DNA from: Streptomyces sp. MH60
GTDB lineage: Bacteria; Actinomycetota; Actinomycetes; Streptomycetales; Streptomycetaceae
Direction: 5' to 3'
Assembly (NCBI RefSeq): GCF_002939385.1
Contig: NZ_MULI01000002.1
Location: 62,001 to 126,000 of the forward strand
Length of the DNA stretch: 64,000 bases
The notes under the pieces were generated by a model. The model made no database searches and was not told where the DNA came from. It worked only from the letters and a program-made list of their open reading frames with translations. Positions 8,360-16,380 of this stretch are shown in pieces (position 1 is the stretch's first letter; each line of letters begins with the position of its first letter). Both the position numbers and the translations under genes were made by a program.

Positions 8360-9025
8360 TCACGCCGCCGGCCATGGCGGCGCGGCCGCGATCGGTCGCC
8401 GGGCCGCGCGCCGGGTCGCGTATCCGCTGATCCCCAGCGCGGCCCCGACCGGGGTCAGCACGAGCCCGAGCCCTCCGGTCGTCAGCAACAGTGGCGGGAC
8501 GACGAACCCCTCCCGTACGCGCCCGAGTACCCCGGAGGCCGCGACGCTGCCCGACTGCTCGTCGAGGGAGAAGCGTGAGTCGTTCGAGTTCCCCCGGTTG
8601 TCACCCAGCAGGAACAACCGCCCGTTCGGCACCCGCACGTCGTACGGTGCGGTTGCGGAGGCCAACTCGTCGCGCCGCACATAGGGTTCGTCGACCGGCT
8701 CTCCGTTCACCGTGACCCGGGCCCCGTCGCTCGCCACGTGATCACCGCCTGTCCCGATGACCCGTCGCAGGACCGGGGCGCCCTGGTATCGGCCGGGCAC
8801 ACGGACGAGTACGACGTCGCCTCGGCGTATCTCGGACGCACCGATGTGCTCGACGACCAGGTGCTCGCCCTGGCTGTACGTGGGCTCCATCGACTCGCCC
8901 TGGACGGTGACCCCTTGGTGACGCGCGAAGAAGTAACCGGTGCTTCCCAGCACCAGGACCAGCCCGAGCGGGACCAACACCCAGCCCGCGGCTCTCAGCC
9001 GACCGCCCACTCCCCGCTGCTGCAT
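8360..9025 (-). CDS. signal peptidase I-like (S26)
   Basis: 221 residues. An N-terminal membrane anchor (about 13-33) precedes GESMEPTYSQGEHL with the catalytic Ser45 (box B), RRGDVVLVRVPG (box C), LRRVIGTGGD (box D) and LGDNRGNSNDSR (box E). A second hydrophobic segment near the C-terminus (VVPPLLLTTGGLGLVLTPV) resembles Streptomyces Sip proteins with two membrane spans. At the box D position of the general-base Lys the residue is Arg (R87), so activity is uncertain. The ATG at 9025 begins MQQRGVGG. The gene stands alone. Confidence 0.8.
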   Translation of the reverse strand: MQQRGVGGRLRAAGWVLVPLGLVLVLGSTGYFFARHQGVTVQGESMEPTYSQGEHLVVEHIGASEIRRGDVVLVRVPGRYQGAPVLRRVIGTGGDHVASDGARVTVNGEPVDEPYVRRDELASATAPYDVRVPNGRLFLLGDNRGNSNDSRFSLDEQSGSVAASGVLGRVREGFVVPPLLLTTGGLGLVLTPVGAALGISGYATRRAARRPIAAAPPWPAA

Positions 9026-9385
9026 GAACGCGCCCCTCCCCAGAAACCGCCCCGGGCGGGCGGACCAGCAGAGGTTAAGCGGTCCCGGACCGAAACGCAC
9101 CTCCCGCCGAGACCACACCCGCGCCACAGCACCTGGCCCGCCGGTCAGCTCCGGTCGCAGCCGGTGCCGTCGCCGGACCGGCCGCCCCTCCGTCGAAGGT
9201 ACTCCCTTCCCAGGGGCTGTCGACCGCCATGCCCGGCAGGCGGCGTCGGCGCGCGTCACCCGGTCGGAGGGCCACGGGCGCCTCGCGCGGAAGCGGTGTG
9301 CGCCACGGGTCACAGGCGCCCCGGGCACGCGACGCGGTGGGCCGTGCGGTCGCGGCGAACGCCAAGGGTGCGCGACAGTTGGTTC
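9026..9385. other. intergenic region between divergent genes
   Basis: This 360-bp gap separates the divergent signal-peptidase-like and SRAP genes and should hold both promoters. It is GC-rich; no clear -35/-10 pair, repeat or additional gene was recognised. Confidence 0.4.
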
Positions 9386-10156
9386 ATGTGCGGCCGGTAC
9401 GTTTCCACCCGCGGTCCCGAAGACCTCGCCCGGCAGTTCCAGATCGCCGACCGGGACCTCGGCGATCCCCTGGCGCCGAGCTGGAACGTCGCGCCGACCG
9501 ATGAGGTGTGGGCCGTCCTCGAACGCACCCCGCGCGACGCCTCCGCCGGCGCTCCGGCGACGCGGCACCTGCGGACGCTGCGCTGGGGCCTGGTGCCGTC
9601 CTGGGCCGGCGACACGAAGATCGGCGCCCGGCTGATCAACGCCCGGGTGGAGACGGTCCACGAGAAACCGGCCTTCCGCACCGCGTTCGCCCGACGCCGC
9701 TGCCTCCTGCCGGCCGACGGCTTCTACGAGTGGCAGCGCATCAAGGACCGGGAGACGGGAAGGGCCCGGAAGCAGCCCTACTTCATCCACGCCGCGGACG
9801 ACCGGGTGCTGGCCCTGGCCGGGCTGTACGAGTACTGGCGCGACCCGGACGCCGGGCACGACGACGACCCGTCGGCCTGGCTGACGACCTGCACCATCAT
9901 CACCACCGAGGCCACCGACGCCGCCGGACGCGTCCATCCCCGCATGCCGCTGACCGTCGCCGACGACCACTACGATGCCTGGCTCGACCCCTCTCGCCAG
10001 GACACCGGCGCGCTGCGTGACCTCCTCCAGCAGCCCGCCGGCGGCCGGCTCGACGCCCGCCCCGTCTCCACGGCGGTCAACAACGTCCGCAACAACGGCC
10101 CGCAGTTGGTCGAGGCGGTCACCGGCGCGGCGCCCGGAGCCACTCCGTCCGGTTGA
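9386..10156 (+). CDS. SRAP domain protein (YedK/HMCES family)
   Basis: 256 residues starting MCGRYVS; Cys2, exposed after Met removal, is the family's nucleophile that forms a covalent link to abasic sites in single-stranded DNA. Other landmarks are SWNVAPTD, RWGLVPSWA, NARVETVHEKPAFR, CLLPADGFYEW and HPRMPLTV with its conserved His. The family protects abasic DNA from strand breaks and can act as an autopeptidase. The ATG at 9386 is certain because Cys must be residue 2. Confidence 0.93.
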   Translation: MCGRYVSTRGPEDLARQFQIADRDLGDPLAPSWNVAPTDEVWAVLERTPRDASAGAPATRHLRTLRWGLVPSWAGDTKIGARLINARVETVHEKPAFRTAFARRRCLLPADGFYEWQRIKDRETGRARKQPYFIHAADDRVLALAGLYEYWRDPDAGHDDDPSAWLTTCTIITTEATDAAGRVHPRMPLTVADDHYDAWLDPSRQDTGALRDLLQQPAGGRLDARPVSTAVNNVRNNGPQLVEAVTGAAPGATPSG

Positions 10157-10232
10157 GCCCTCGGCCGAAGAGCAACCACCCTTTCGCGATGGACCGGTTG
10201 AACGTCATCCGCCCGACGGCAAGGATGACGGC

Positions 10233-11138
10233 ATGCGAAGCATCATGGTCATGGACGCACCCTCCAACCTGGGCCTGCGTCCGCCGGCCCCCGGCACCGT
10301 CCCCGGCTGCTACAAGCTGGCCGGGGCGCTGCGGGACAAGGGGATCGTACGCAGGCTCGGCGCCCTCGAAGGGGGCGTGGTCGTGCCGCCACGCTACGAC
10401 CGGGGCGACTGGCAGGAGGGCGACGGCGTCTTCAACGCACGCGCCATCGCCGCCTACACGCGCACCCTCGCCAACCGCATCGAGGCGCACGTCTCCGCCG
10501 GTCACTTCGCCCTGGTCCTCGGCGGGGACTGCTCCATCCAACTCGGCGCCGCGCTGGCCCTGCGCCGCCTCGGCCGGTACGGCCTGGTGTCGATCGACGC
10601 CTCACCCGACTTCCGTCATCCGGGCACCTCCGACCGGATCGGCGCCGCCGGCGGCGAGGAACTCGCCCTCGCGACCGGACGCGGGCAGACGGACCTGACC
10701 GACCTCGAAGGACTGCGGCCCTACCTCCGGGACGAGGACGTCAGGATCTTCGGCACCCGGGACGCGTTCGCGGACGACGAGGACGTCGCCGAACTGCGCG
10801 GGCTGAAGGTCCCCGTCACCACCGTCTCCGACCTGCGCGGCTCCGACCCCGCCGACCTCGGCACCGCGACCGCCGAGAACCTCGCAGCGGCGGCCCTCGA
10901 CGGCTTCTGGGTCCACCTGGACGCCGACGTCCTCGACCCCTCGGTGATGCCCGCGGTCGACAGCCCGGACGCCGACGGCCTGCTGCCGGGCGAACTCACC
11001 GCCCTGCTGCGCCCGCTCGTCCGGTCCCCGCGCTGTGCGGGGCTCAACGTCACCATCTACGACCCCGACCTGGACCCCGACGGCAGCGCGGGCATTCTCC
11101 TGACCGACCTGGTGGTGGCCGCCTTCACCACCGACTGA
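10233..11138 (+). CDS. arginase/agmatinase-superfamily protein with altered metal site
   Basis: 301 residues of ureohydrolase fold. Expected metal motifs are recognisable but altered: GGDCS at 97-101 (usually GGDHS), IDASPDF at 121-127 (usually DAHxD) and an intact HLDADVLDP with Asp230 and Asp232. Both metal-binding His are replaced (Cys100, Ser124), while four Asp remain. Normal members hydrolyse guanidino compounds with two Mn2+; here a changed metal, a changed reaction or loss of catalysis is possible. The gene starts 77 bp after the SRAP gene. Confidence 0.8.
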   Translation: MRSIMVMDAPSNLGLRPPAPGTVPGCYKLAGALRDKGIVRRLGALEGGVVVPPRYDRGDWQEGDGVFNARAIAAYTRTLANRIEAHVSAGHFALVLGGDCSIQLGAALALRRLGRYGLVSIDASPDFRHPGTSDRIGAAGGEELALATGRGQTDLTDLEGLRPYLRDEDVRIFGTRDAFADDEDVAELRGLKVPVTTVSDLRGSDPADLGTATAENLAAAALDGFWVHLDADVLDPSVMPAVDSPDADGLLPGELTALLRPLVRSPRCAGLNVTIYDPDLDPDGSAGILLTDLVVAAFTTD

Positions 11139-11431
11139 GACGCGCGGTCGGGACACGCCGGGAACCGCTGCGCCGCCCGCACGGCGCCGTGGCCGTCAGC
11201 CGGCCGGCCGCCAGCCCAGCGCGGGACCGAGCCGACGCCGTCGGGATGCGCCGCGTGGACGGATGTGGGAGAGCTGGGTCGCGGCGAAGTCCTCGGGGGC
11301 GGCGCCTTCGTCCGGCTTCTCGGCCTTCACCACCATCTGCTCACTCTGACTGAGCACCAACAAGGTCGGAGACCACGTGCTGCCGGCGCAGCCGACGGCC
11401 GTCTGAACGTTGTCGAGGTGGCGGCGGGCGG
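11139..11431. other. intergenic, no clear gene
   Basis: About 290 bp between convergent genes. Small open frames exist on both strands but none shows a ribosome-binding site or a recognisable family. No strong hairpin was picked out by eye. Confidence 0.3.
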
Positions 11432-11866
11432 TCAGGTGCCTGGGTCGATTTCGGGGTGGGTGAATCGCACGGGCTTGCTCGGCGACCGGGCGTAGGCGAT
11501 CTCGTCCCGGGCGCCGTCTCCGATGTAGTCGCCGATCACGAGCACCTCATCAGAGAGCCGGATCGTCGCCCGGTGCAGTTCATCGAGTCGAACCTTCAGC
11601 GTCTCGGCTCCGGCAGGATCGGACCGAAATGCGTGCGGTGGCTTCATGTCGCAGCCCGATTTGACGACGGTCTTTCCGGCTTTGGTCTCCCGCAGCTCGG
11701 TCTCGGTCATCTCGGTCATGAAGCGGGTGGAGCCGTAGGTCGCGACGATGCGCGGGAGGCTCGACAGCTTCTTCGCGTCGGCGAGCTTCTGCTCCGGGCT
11801 GAGCGGTCGCGGGTATGGCACCGGTTCCTCCCGCGGGCTTGCTCGGACGACGTGCCGGCGGAACAC
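11432..11866 (-). CDS. nucleoside deoxyribosyltransferase-like / DUF4406-like protein
   Basis: 144 residues. The core reads PRIVATYGSTRFMTEMTETE, then LKVRLDELHRATIRLSDEVL and GDYIGDGARDEIAYARS and ends KPVRFTHPE. This order (GS-RF, DELH, DEVLV--GYIG, R-EI-YA) is that of small Rossmann-like proteins related to nucleoside 2-deoxyribosyltransferases. The first ~35 residues are poorly conserved in character and the true start may lie further in. Function in the cell is unknown. Confidence 0.6.
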   Translation of the reverse strand: MFRRHVVRASPREEPVPYPRPLSPEQKLADAKKLSSLPRIVATYGSTRFMTEMTETELRETKAGKTVVKSGCDMKPPHAFRSDPAGAETLKVRLDELHRATIRLSDEVLVIGDYIGDGARDEIAYARSPSKPVRFTHPEIDPGT

Positions 11867-11941
11867 CCACTCGCGGACCCGGGCCGGCCGAGCGGGTTGG
11901 CGGTCCTCCCCGTGGCACCTGCAGGTAGCCGTGGTGACAGG

Positions 11942-12700
11942 TCAGACGGCATCGCCCGGGGTGGCGCTCGGCATTCCGGGTGACTGGGCGATTTCCTGTT
12001 CGGCGGCTTCGATCAGGGCCAGCACGGCATGCGCCGCGGCCACGGGGTCACGGGCCTCGATGGCCCGCACGACGGCGCGGTGACCCGGCAATGAGGCTTC
12101 CACCGCGCCGGGGGTCTGCGTGCTGATGAGAAAACTGTGTTCCAGCGCGATCTCGACAGCGCGGCCCAGTGAGCCGAGGAGACGGTTGCGGCCCGCGTCG
12201 AGCAGGGCCCGGTGGAAGGCGATGTCGGCCTCGACGTACCCGCTGCGGCCGGGAGCCGCCGCCGCGGCCTCCATGGCCGCCAGGGAATCGTAGAGGACCC
12301 GTACGTCGTCGGGTCCTGCCCGGTCGGCGGCGAGCCGGGCCGCCTCCGGCTCGACGATCCGGCGCAGTTCACCCGTGTCGCGCAGCAGAGCGGTGGCGTC
12401 CCCGGCCTGTTTCCATCGCAGTACGTCACGGTCCAGGTGGTTCCAGTGCTCCGGAGGCAGCACACGCGTGCCGGTACGGGGCCGTACGTGCAGCATGCCC
12501 TTGGCGACCAGTGACTTCACTGCCTCCCGCAGCACCCCTCGGCTGACGCCGATCTCGGCCGCGAGGGCGTCCTCGACCGGCAACGGAGCCCCCGGCTCCC
12601 ACACTCCCGCCACGATGCGCCGTCCGAGTTCGTGGACCACGCGCTGGTGCGTGGTCGGGAAATTCTCCACGATCTCCGCTTCCCTCTGGACGCCATTCAT
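11942..12700 (-). CDS. FadR-subfamily GntR regulator
   Basis: 252 residues. The N-terminal winged helix reads VHELGRRIVAGVWEPGAPLP, then EIGVSRGVLREAVKSL and RPRTGTRVLP. The C-terminal FCD domain has ELRRIVEPEAARLAA, DIAFHRALLDA and GHRAVVRAIEARD; its Asp/His residues usually bind a metal and the sugar-acid ligand. The ATG at 12700 is preferred over a TTG at 12712, because the latter overlaps the likely operator. It is divergent from the sugar-acid dehydratase gene and probably represses that operon until the substrate is present. Confidence 0.85.
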   Translation of the reverse strand: MNGVQREAEIVENFPTTHQRVVHELGRRIVAGVWEPGAPLPVEDALAAEIGVSRGVLREAVKSLVAKGMLHVRPRTGTRVLPPEHWNHLDRDVLRWKQAGDATALLRDTGELRRIVEPEAARLAADRAGPDDVRVLYDSLAAMEAAAAAPGRSGYVEADIAFHRALLDAGRNRLLGSLGRAVEIALEHSFLISTQTPGAVEASLPGHRAVVRAIEARDPVAAAHAVLALIEAAEQEIAQSPGMPSATPGDAV

Positions 12701-12703
12701 CGA

Positions 12704-12716
12704 ATCATTCAATGAT
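12704..12716. promoter_or_regulatory. 13-bp perfect palindrome, candidate GntR operator
   Basis: ATCATTCAATGAT lies just upstream of the regulator start and in the divergent promoter region of the dehydratase gene. It is AT-rich in a GC-rich background. Position and symmetry suggest binding by the adjacent FadR-type regulator; not proven. Confidence 0.5.
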
Positions 12717-12800
12717 TGTGTGACAGGGTACGGCCCGCGGGCCCCACCCGACCACGCCCCATCGCCGAGCGGACGACGCCAGAGCCACGGGAGTGCCTAC

Positions 12801-14537
12801 ATGACGGACGGTCAGCAGACGAGTCGCCGCAGCCAGGCGTGGTTCGGCGCCCGGGGCCGCAGCGGGATGGTGTACCGCTCCTGGATGCGCAACCAGGGCT
12901 TCGGACATGAGGTGTTCGACGGGCGTCCCGTCATCGGCATCGCGACCAGCGCCTCCGAACTCGCCCCGTGCAACGCCCACCTGACCCGCGTCGCCGAAGC
13001 CGTCAAGCGCGGTGTGTGGCAGGCGGGCGGCCTGCCCCTGCAGTTCCCCACCATGGCCACCGGCGAGACCCTGATGCGCCCCACCGCCATGCTGTACCGC
13101 AACCTGATGGCCATGGAGGTCGAGGAGCTGATCCGGGCCAACCCGCTCGACGGCGTCGTGCTGCTGTCCGGCTGTGACAAGACGACCCCGGCCATGCTCA
13201 TGGGCGCCGCCAGTGTCGACCTGCCCGCCGTCATGGTCACCGGCGGCCCGATGCTCAACGGCAAGTACCGGGGCCAGGACGTGGGTTCCGGCACCCACGT
13301 GTGGAAGTTCGAGGAAGACCTGAAGACCGGCCGGATGACCGAGGAGGAGTGCTTCTTCGCCGAGGGCTGCATGGCCCGCTCCAACGGGCACTGCATGACG
13401 ATGGGGACCGCCTCCACCATGGCCTGCGTGGCCGAGGCGCTCGGCATGCAGCTGCCCGGCTCGGCGGCCTGGCCCGCCGTCGACTCCCGCCGGATGGAGA
13501 CCGCGCAGGCGGCCGGGCAGCGCATCGTGGGGATGGTGGAGGAGGAGCTGCGCCCCTCGCGGATCCTGACCCGGGAGGCGTTCGAGAACGCCGTCCGGGT
13601 CAACGCGGCCATCGGCGGCTCCACGAACGCCGTCATCCACCTCACCGCCCTCGCCGGACGTGTCGGCGTCGAGTTGAGCCTGTCGGACTTCGACGACCTG
13701 GCCCGCGCGGTGCCGACGCTGGTCAACCTGATGCCCAGCGGGAAGTACCTCATGGAGGACTTCTGCTACGCGGGCGGCCTCCCGGCCGTCCTGGCCGAGC
13801 TGCTCGGCGGCGGTCTGCTGCACGGCGGGCAGATCACCGTCACCGGACGCACCGTCGCCGAGAACACCGAGCACGCCGAACGCATCGACTCCGACGTCAT
13901 CACCCGCCTCGACGCCCCCTTCCAGCCGGCCGGAAGCGGTATCGCCGTGCTCCGCGGCAACCTGTGCCCCGACGGGGCCGTGATCAAGCAGTCCGCCGCG
14001 TCACCGCACCTGCTCACCCACCGCGGTCCCGCGCGCGTCTTCGACTCCCCGGAGGCCTACCACGAGGTGGCCGACGACCCGGAACTCGACATCGACGAGC
14101 ACACCGTCATCGTCATCCGCAACGCGGGCCCCAAGGGCTACCCCGGCATGCCCGAGGTCTCCAACGTCCCGCTCCCCGCCAAGCTGCTCAAGGCCGGCGT
14201 CACCGACATGGTGCGCGTCTGCGACGGCCGGATGAGCGGCACCGGGTACGGGACGGTGGTCCTGCACGTGGCGCCCGAGGCAGCCGTCGGAGGGCCCCTC
14301 GCCCTGGTGCGCGACGGGGACCCCGTCGTCCTCGACGTCCCGAACCGCACCCTGCGCCTGGACGTGGACGACGCCGAGCTCGCCCGGCGCCGGCAGACGT
14401 GGCGGACCCCCGCCGAGCGGTACGACAGCGGCTACACCTGGCTGTACACCCAGCACGTGGAACAGGCCGACCAGGGCGCAGACTTCGGGTTCCTGCGCGG
14501 AACCCGCGGACACGAGGTCCCCCGCGACTCCCACTGA
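12801..14537 (+). CDS. sugar-acid dehydratase (IlvD/Edd family)
   Basis: 578 residues. Three cysteines expected to hold the iron-sulfur cluster are present: C57 in APCNAHL, C125 in SGCDKTTPA and C198 in GHCMTMGTASTM. Other family marks are GGSTNAVIHLTALAGR and CDGRMSGTGYG. Within the family it looks closer to pentonate/aldonate dehydratases (arabinonate, xylonate) than to the branched-chain enzyme, judging by the FadR neighbour and the downstream FAH gene. It would convert an aldonate to a 2-keto-3-deoxy acid. The FAH gene starts 46 bp downstream. Confidence 0.85.
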   Translation: MTDGQQTSRRSQAWFGARGRSGMVYRSWMRNQGFGHEVFDGRPVIGIATSASELAPCNAHLTRVAEAVKRGVWQAGGLPLQFPTMATGETLMRPTAMLYRNLMAMEVEELIRANPLDGVVLLSGCDKTTPAMLMGAASVDLPAVMVTGGPMLNGKYRGQDVGSGTHVWKFEEDLKTGRMTEEECFFAEGCMARSNGHCMTMGTASTMACVAEALGMQLPGSAAWPAVDSRRMETAQAAGQRIVGMVEEELRPSRILTREAFENAVRVNAAIGGSTNAVIHLTALAGRVGVELSLSDFDDLARAVPTLVNLMPSGKYLMEDFCYAGGLPAVLAELLGGGLLHGGQITVTGRTVAENTEHAERIDSDVITRLDAPFQPAGSGIAVLRGNLCPDGAVIKQSAASPHLLTHRGPARVFDSPEAYHEVADDPELDIDEHTVIVIRNAGPKGYPGMPEVSNVPLPAKLLKAGVTDMVRVCDGRMSGTGYGTVVLHVAPEAAVGGPLALVRDGDPVVLDVPNRTLRLDVDDAELARRRQTWRTPAERYDSGYTWLYTQHVEQADQGADFGFLRGTRGHEVPRDSH

Positions 14538-14583
14538 GGCCGGGCCCGGACCACCGCACCCCTCGAACCCAGGAGCAGCGATC

Positions 14584-15771
14584 GTGGAACCCGGAGCAGC
14601 GCACCCTCGTCCGGTCCTCACCACCGGCTCCGTCCTGCCCGAGGACGCCGACCGCGCGACCCTCGTCGCACGCGTCCACGCCCCGGAGTACGACGGGCCG
14701 TGTGTGGCCGCGGTGCGAGGCGAGCGGGTCGTCGACCTGACGGCCGTCGTTCCCACCGTCTCCGACCTCATGGAACGCGACGACGCGGCGGCAGTCGTCC
14801 GCGAGGCCGACGCGGGACACGTCTGGCGCCTGGACGAACTGCTCGAAGCGCCCGTCGGCCGCCGTGACGTCGCCCATCTCCTCGCCCCCGTCGACCTGCA
14901 AGTGATCAAGGCCGCCGGCGTCACCTTCGCCGGGAGCCTGCTGGAACGCGTCATCGAGGAGCGCGCCGGCGGCGACCCGGCGCAGGCCGCCCGGGTGCGG
15001 GCCCGCGTGGGGCAGGCGGTGGGCGGCGCGCTCGACGGCATCCGTCCGGGATCGCCCGAGGCGGACAGGGTCAGAGAACTGCTGGTCGCCGAGGGACTGT
15101 GGTCGCAGTACCTGGAGGTCGGCATCGGGCCGGACCCGGAGGTGTTCACCAAGGCGCCGGTACTGTCCGCGGTCGGCGTAGGCGCCGACATCGGGGTGCT
15201 GGGCGCCTCCGTGTGGAACAATCCCGAGCCCGAGGTCGTCCTCGTCGTGGACTCGCGCGGCCGGGTACGCGGCGCGACGCTCGGCAACGACGTCAACCTC
15301 CGTGACATCGAGGGACGCAGCGCCCTGCTGCTGGGCCGTGCGAAGGACAACAACGCCTCGTGCGCGATCGGCCCGTTCATCCGCCTGTTCGACGAGGACT
15401 TCGACCTCGACACCGTCCGCGGGCTCGACGTCGGCCTGCGGGTCGACGGCACGGACGGGTACGTGCTGCACGGCAACAGCACGCTGCGGGCGATCAGCCG
15501 CGACGTGCTGGACCTGGTGGCCGCCACGCACGGGCCGCACCACCAGTACCCGGACGGGTTCGTGCTGTTCACCGGAACGCTGTTCGCCCCCACGGAGGAC
15601 CGAAAGGCACCCGGCGCGGGCTTCACCCACGAGTACGGCGACGTCGTGCGGATCTCCAGCCCGCGACTCGGCGCTCTGGTCAACACCGTCGTCCCGAGCG
15701 AGCAGGCCGCGCCCTGGACGTTCGGCGTACGAGCGCTGACACGCAACCTGGCCCGGCGCGGCGTCCTCTGA
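14584..15771 (+). CDS. FAH-family enzyme, likely 2-keto-3-deoxy-pentonate dehydratase
   Basis: 395 residues with a GTG start preceded by CAGGAGCAG. The C-terminal FAH fold shows PEPEVVLVVDSRGRVRGATL, GNDVNLRDIEGRS and LLLGRAKDNNASCAIGPFI, the metal-binding and active-site stretch of family members that act on 2-keto-3-deoxy sugar acids. Length agrees with XylX/KdaD-like enzymes. Together with the preceding dehydratase it would feed pentoses towards 2-oxoglutarate semialdehyde (Weimberg-type route). The semialdehyde dehydrogenase is not in the window. The exact pentose is not determinable from sequence. Confidence 0.72.
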   Translation: MEPGAAHPRPVLTTGSVLPEDADRATLVARVHAPEYDGPCVAAVRGERVVDLTAVVPTVSDLMERDDAAAVVREADAGHVWRLDELLEAPVGRRDVAHLLAPVDLQVIKAAGVTFAGSLLERVIEERAGGDPAQAARVRARVGQAVGGALDGIRPGSPEADRVRELLVAEGLWSQYLEVGIGPDPEVFTKAPVLSAVGVGADIGVLGASVWNNPEPEVVLVVDSRGRVRGATLGNDVNLRDIEGRSALLLGRAKDNNASCAIGPFIRLFDEDFDLDTVRGLDVGLRVDGTDGYVLHGNSTLRAISRDVLDLVAATHGPHHQYPDGFVLFTGTLFAPTEDRKAPGAGFTHEYGDVVRISSPRLGALVNTVVPSEQAAPWTFGVRALTRNLARRGVL

Positions 15772-15808
15772 GACACCGAGGACCACCAGGCCCCGGCCGG
15801 CGGCCTGG

Positions 15809-15828
15809 CGCCGCCGCGCCCGGCGGCG
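15809..15828 (+). terminator. GC-rich hairpin after FAH gene
   Basis: CGCCGCC, a six-base loop and GGCGGCG lie 37 bp after the stop of the FAH gene. A rho-independent-like terminator for the dehydratase operon is plausible, without a T-run. Confidence 0.4.
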
Positions 15829-15834
15829 CGCCCA

Positions 15835-15852
15835 ACTGATCGTTTCAGAATG
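15835..15852 (+). repeat. 18-bp inverted repeat, left copy
   Basis: ACTGATCGTTTCAGAATG here occurs as its exact reverse complement at 23508-23525. The copies flank four genes (rhamnosidase, LysR, hydrolase, MFS). They may be terminal repeats of a mobile unit or two ends of related insertion sequences. Confidence 0.6.
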
Positions 15853-16309
15853 GGTTGAGCCGCAGCTCTTACGCGCGCCGGTCTTGGTCGGCAGGGTGTC
15901 CGGGCGCGTACTGGTCTTGTTCCGGACGACTTGGGGTCCCCGGTGGCGCGTGGCGGTCCAACGGGACCCCGTGGAGCCGGTGGCGCGTCACCTCGCTGGC
16001 GTACCGCTCCATGGACACATCGGTCGCTGCGGCACCGTGCGTGCCGACGTGCTCGGGCCCGGTGCGGCCAGGACGACGGTCGCAGGGGTCGAGGACCGGC
16101 GGCGTAATGAAAGGTTTCAGGTGACGAAGCGACCCTTCCGTCAAGTGCCGCCCATCGGGAGAACGGCAGCTGCTACCGGCGGCCCTGCACGCCAGGTCCA
16201 CGTGCGAAGCGCCCTCGGCGTGCCCCTCACGGCACCCAACCTCGGCCTTGTGGGACCTTCCGTCACACCCCTTGTGGCCGCCCGTACCCCTCCTTAGGAT
16301 GCTCCCAAT
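15853..16309. other. gene-free stretch before rhamnosidase gene
   Basis: About 460 bp adjoining the 18-bp repeat. A minus-strand open frame of about 110 codons ends near 15869 but has no recognised family or start signal. Part may be the degraded end of an insertion element. The promoter of the rhamnosidase gene should lie in the last 100 bases. Confidence 0.35.
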
Positions 16310-16322
16310 TTGAACGTTTCAA
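16310..16322. promoter_or_regulatory. near-palindrome upstream of rhamnosidase gene
   Basis: TTGAACGTTTCAA, 59 bp before the ATG of the GH78 gene. It resembles LacI-family operators (TTGAA/TTCAA half sites). The binding protein is unknown; the nearest LacI gene is 13 kb away. Confidence 0.45.
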
Positions 16323-16380
16323 GCACTACCGCTAGCGCGGCTTCGCCGCTACCCCGGTCACTAGACACCAAGGAACAAAC

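Noticed and set aside
11265..11495. 76-codon plus-strand frame after the arginase-like gene
   Set aside because: No start signal and it overlaps the 3' end of the better-supported minus-strand gene.
12705..13874. 389-codon antisense frame over the dehydratase gene
   Set aside because: No motif, no start signal, composition of a shadow frame; the plus strand has an unmistakable IlvD/Edd protein.
15869..16201. 110-codon minus-strand frame next to the 18-bp repeat
   Set aside because: Could be decayed transposon sequence, but no transposase motif could be identified, so it is not called a gene.
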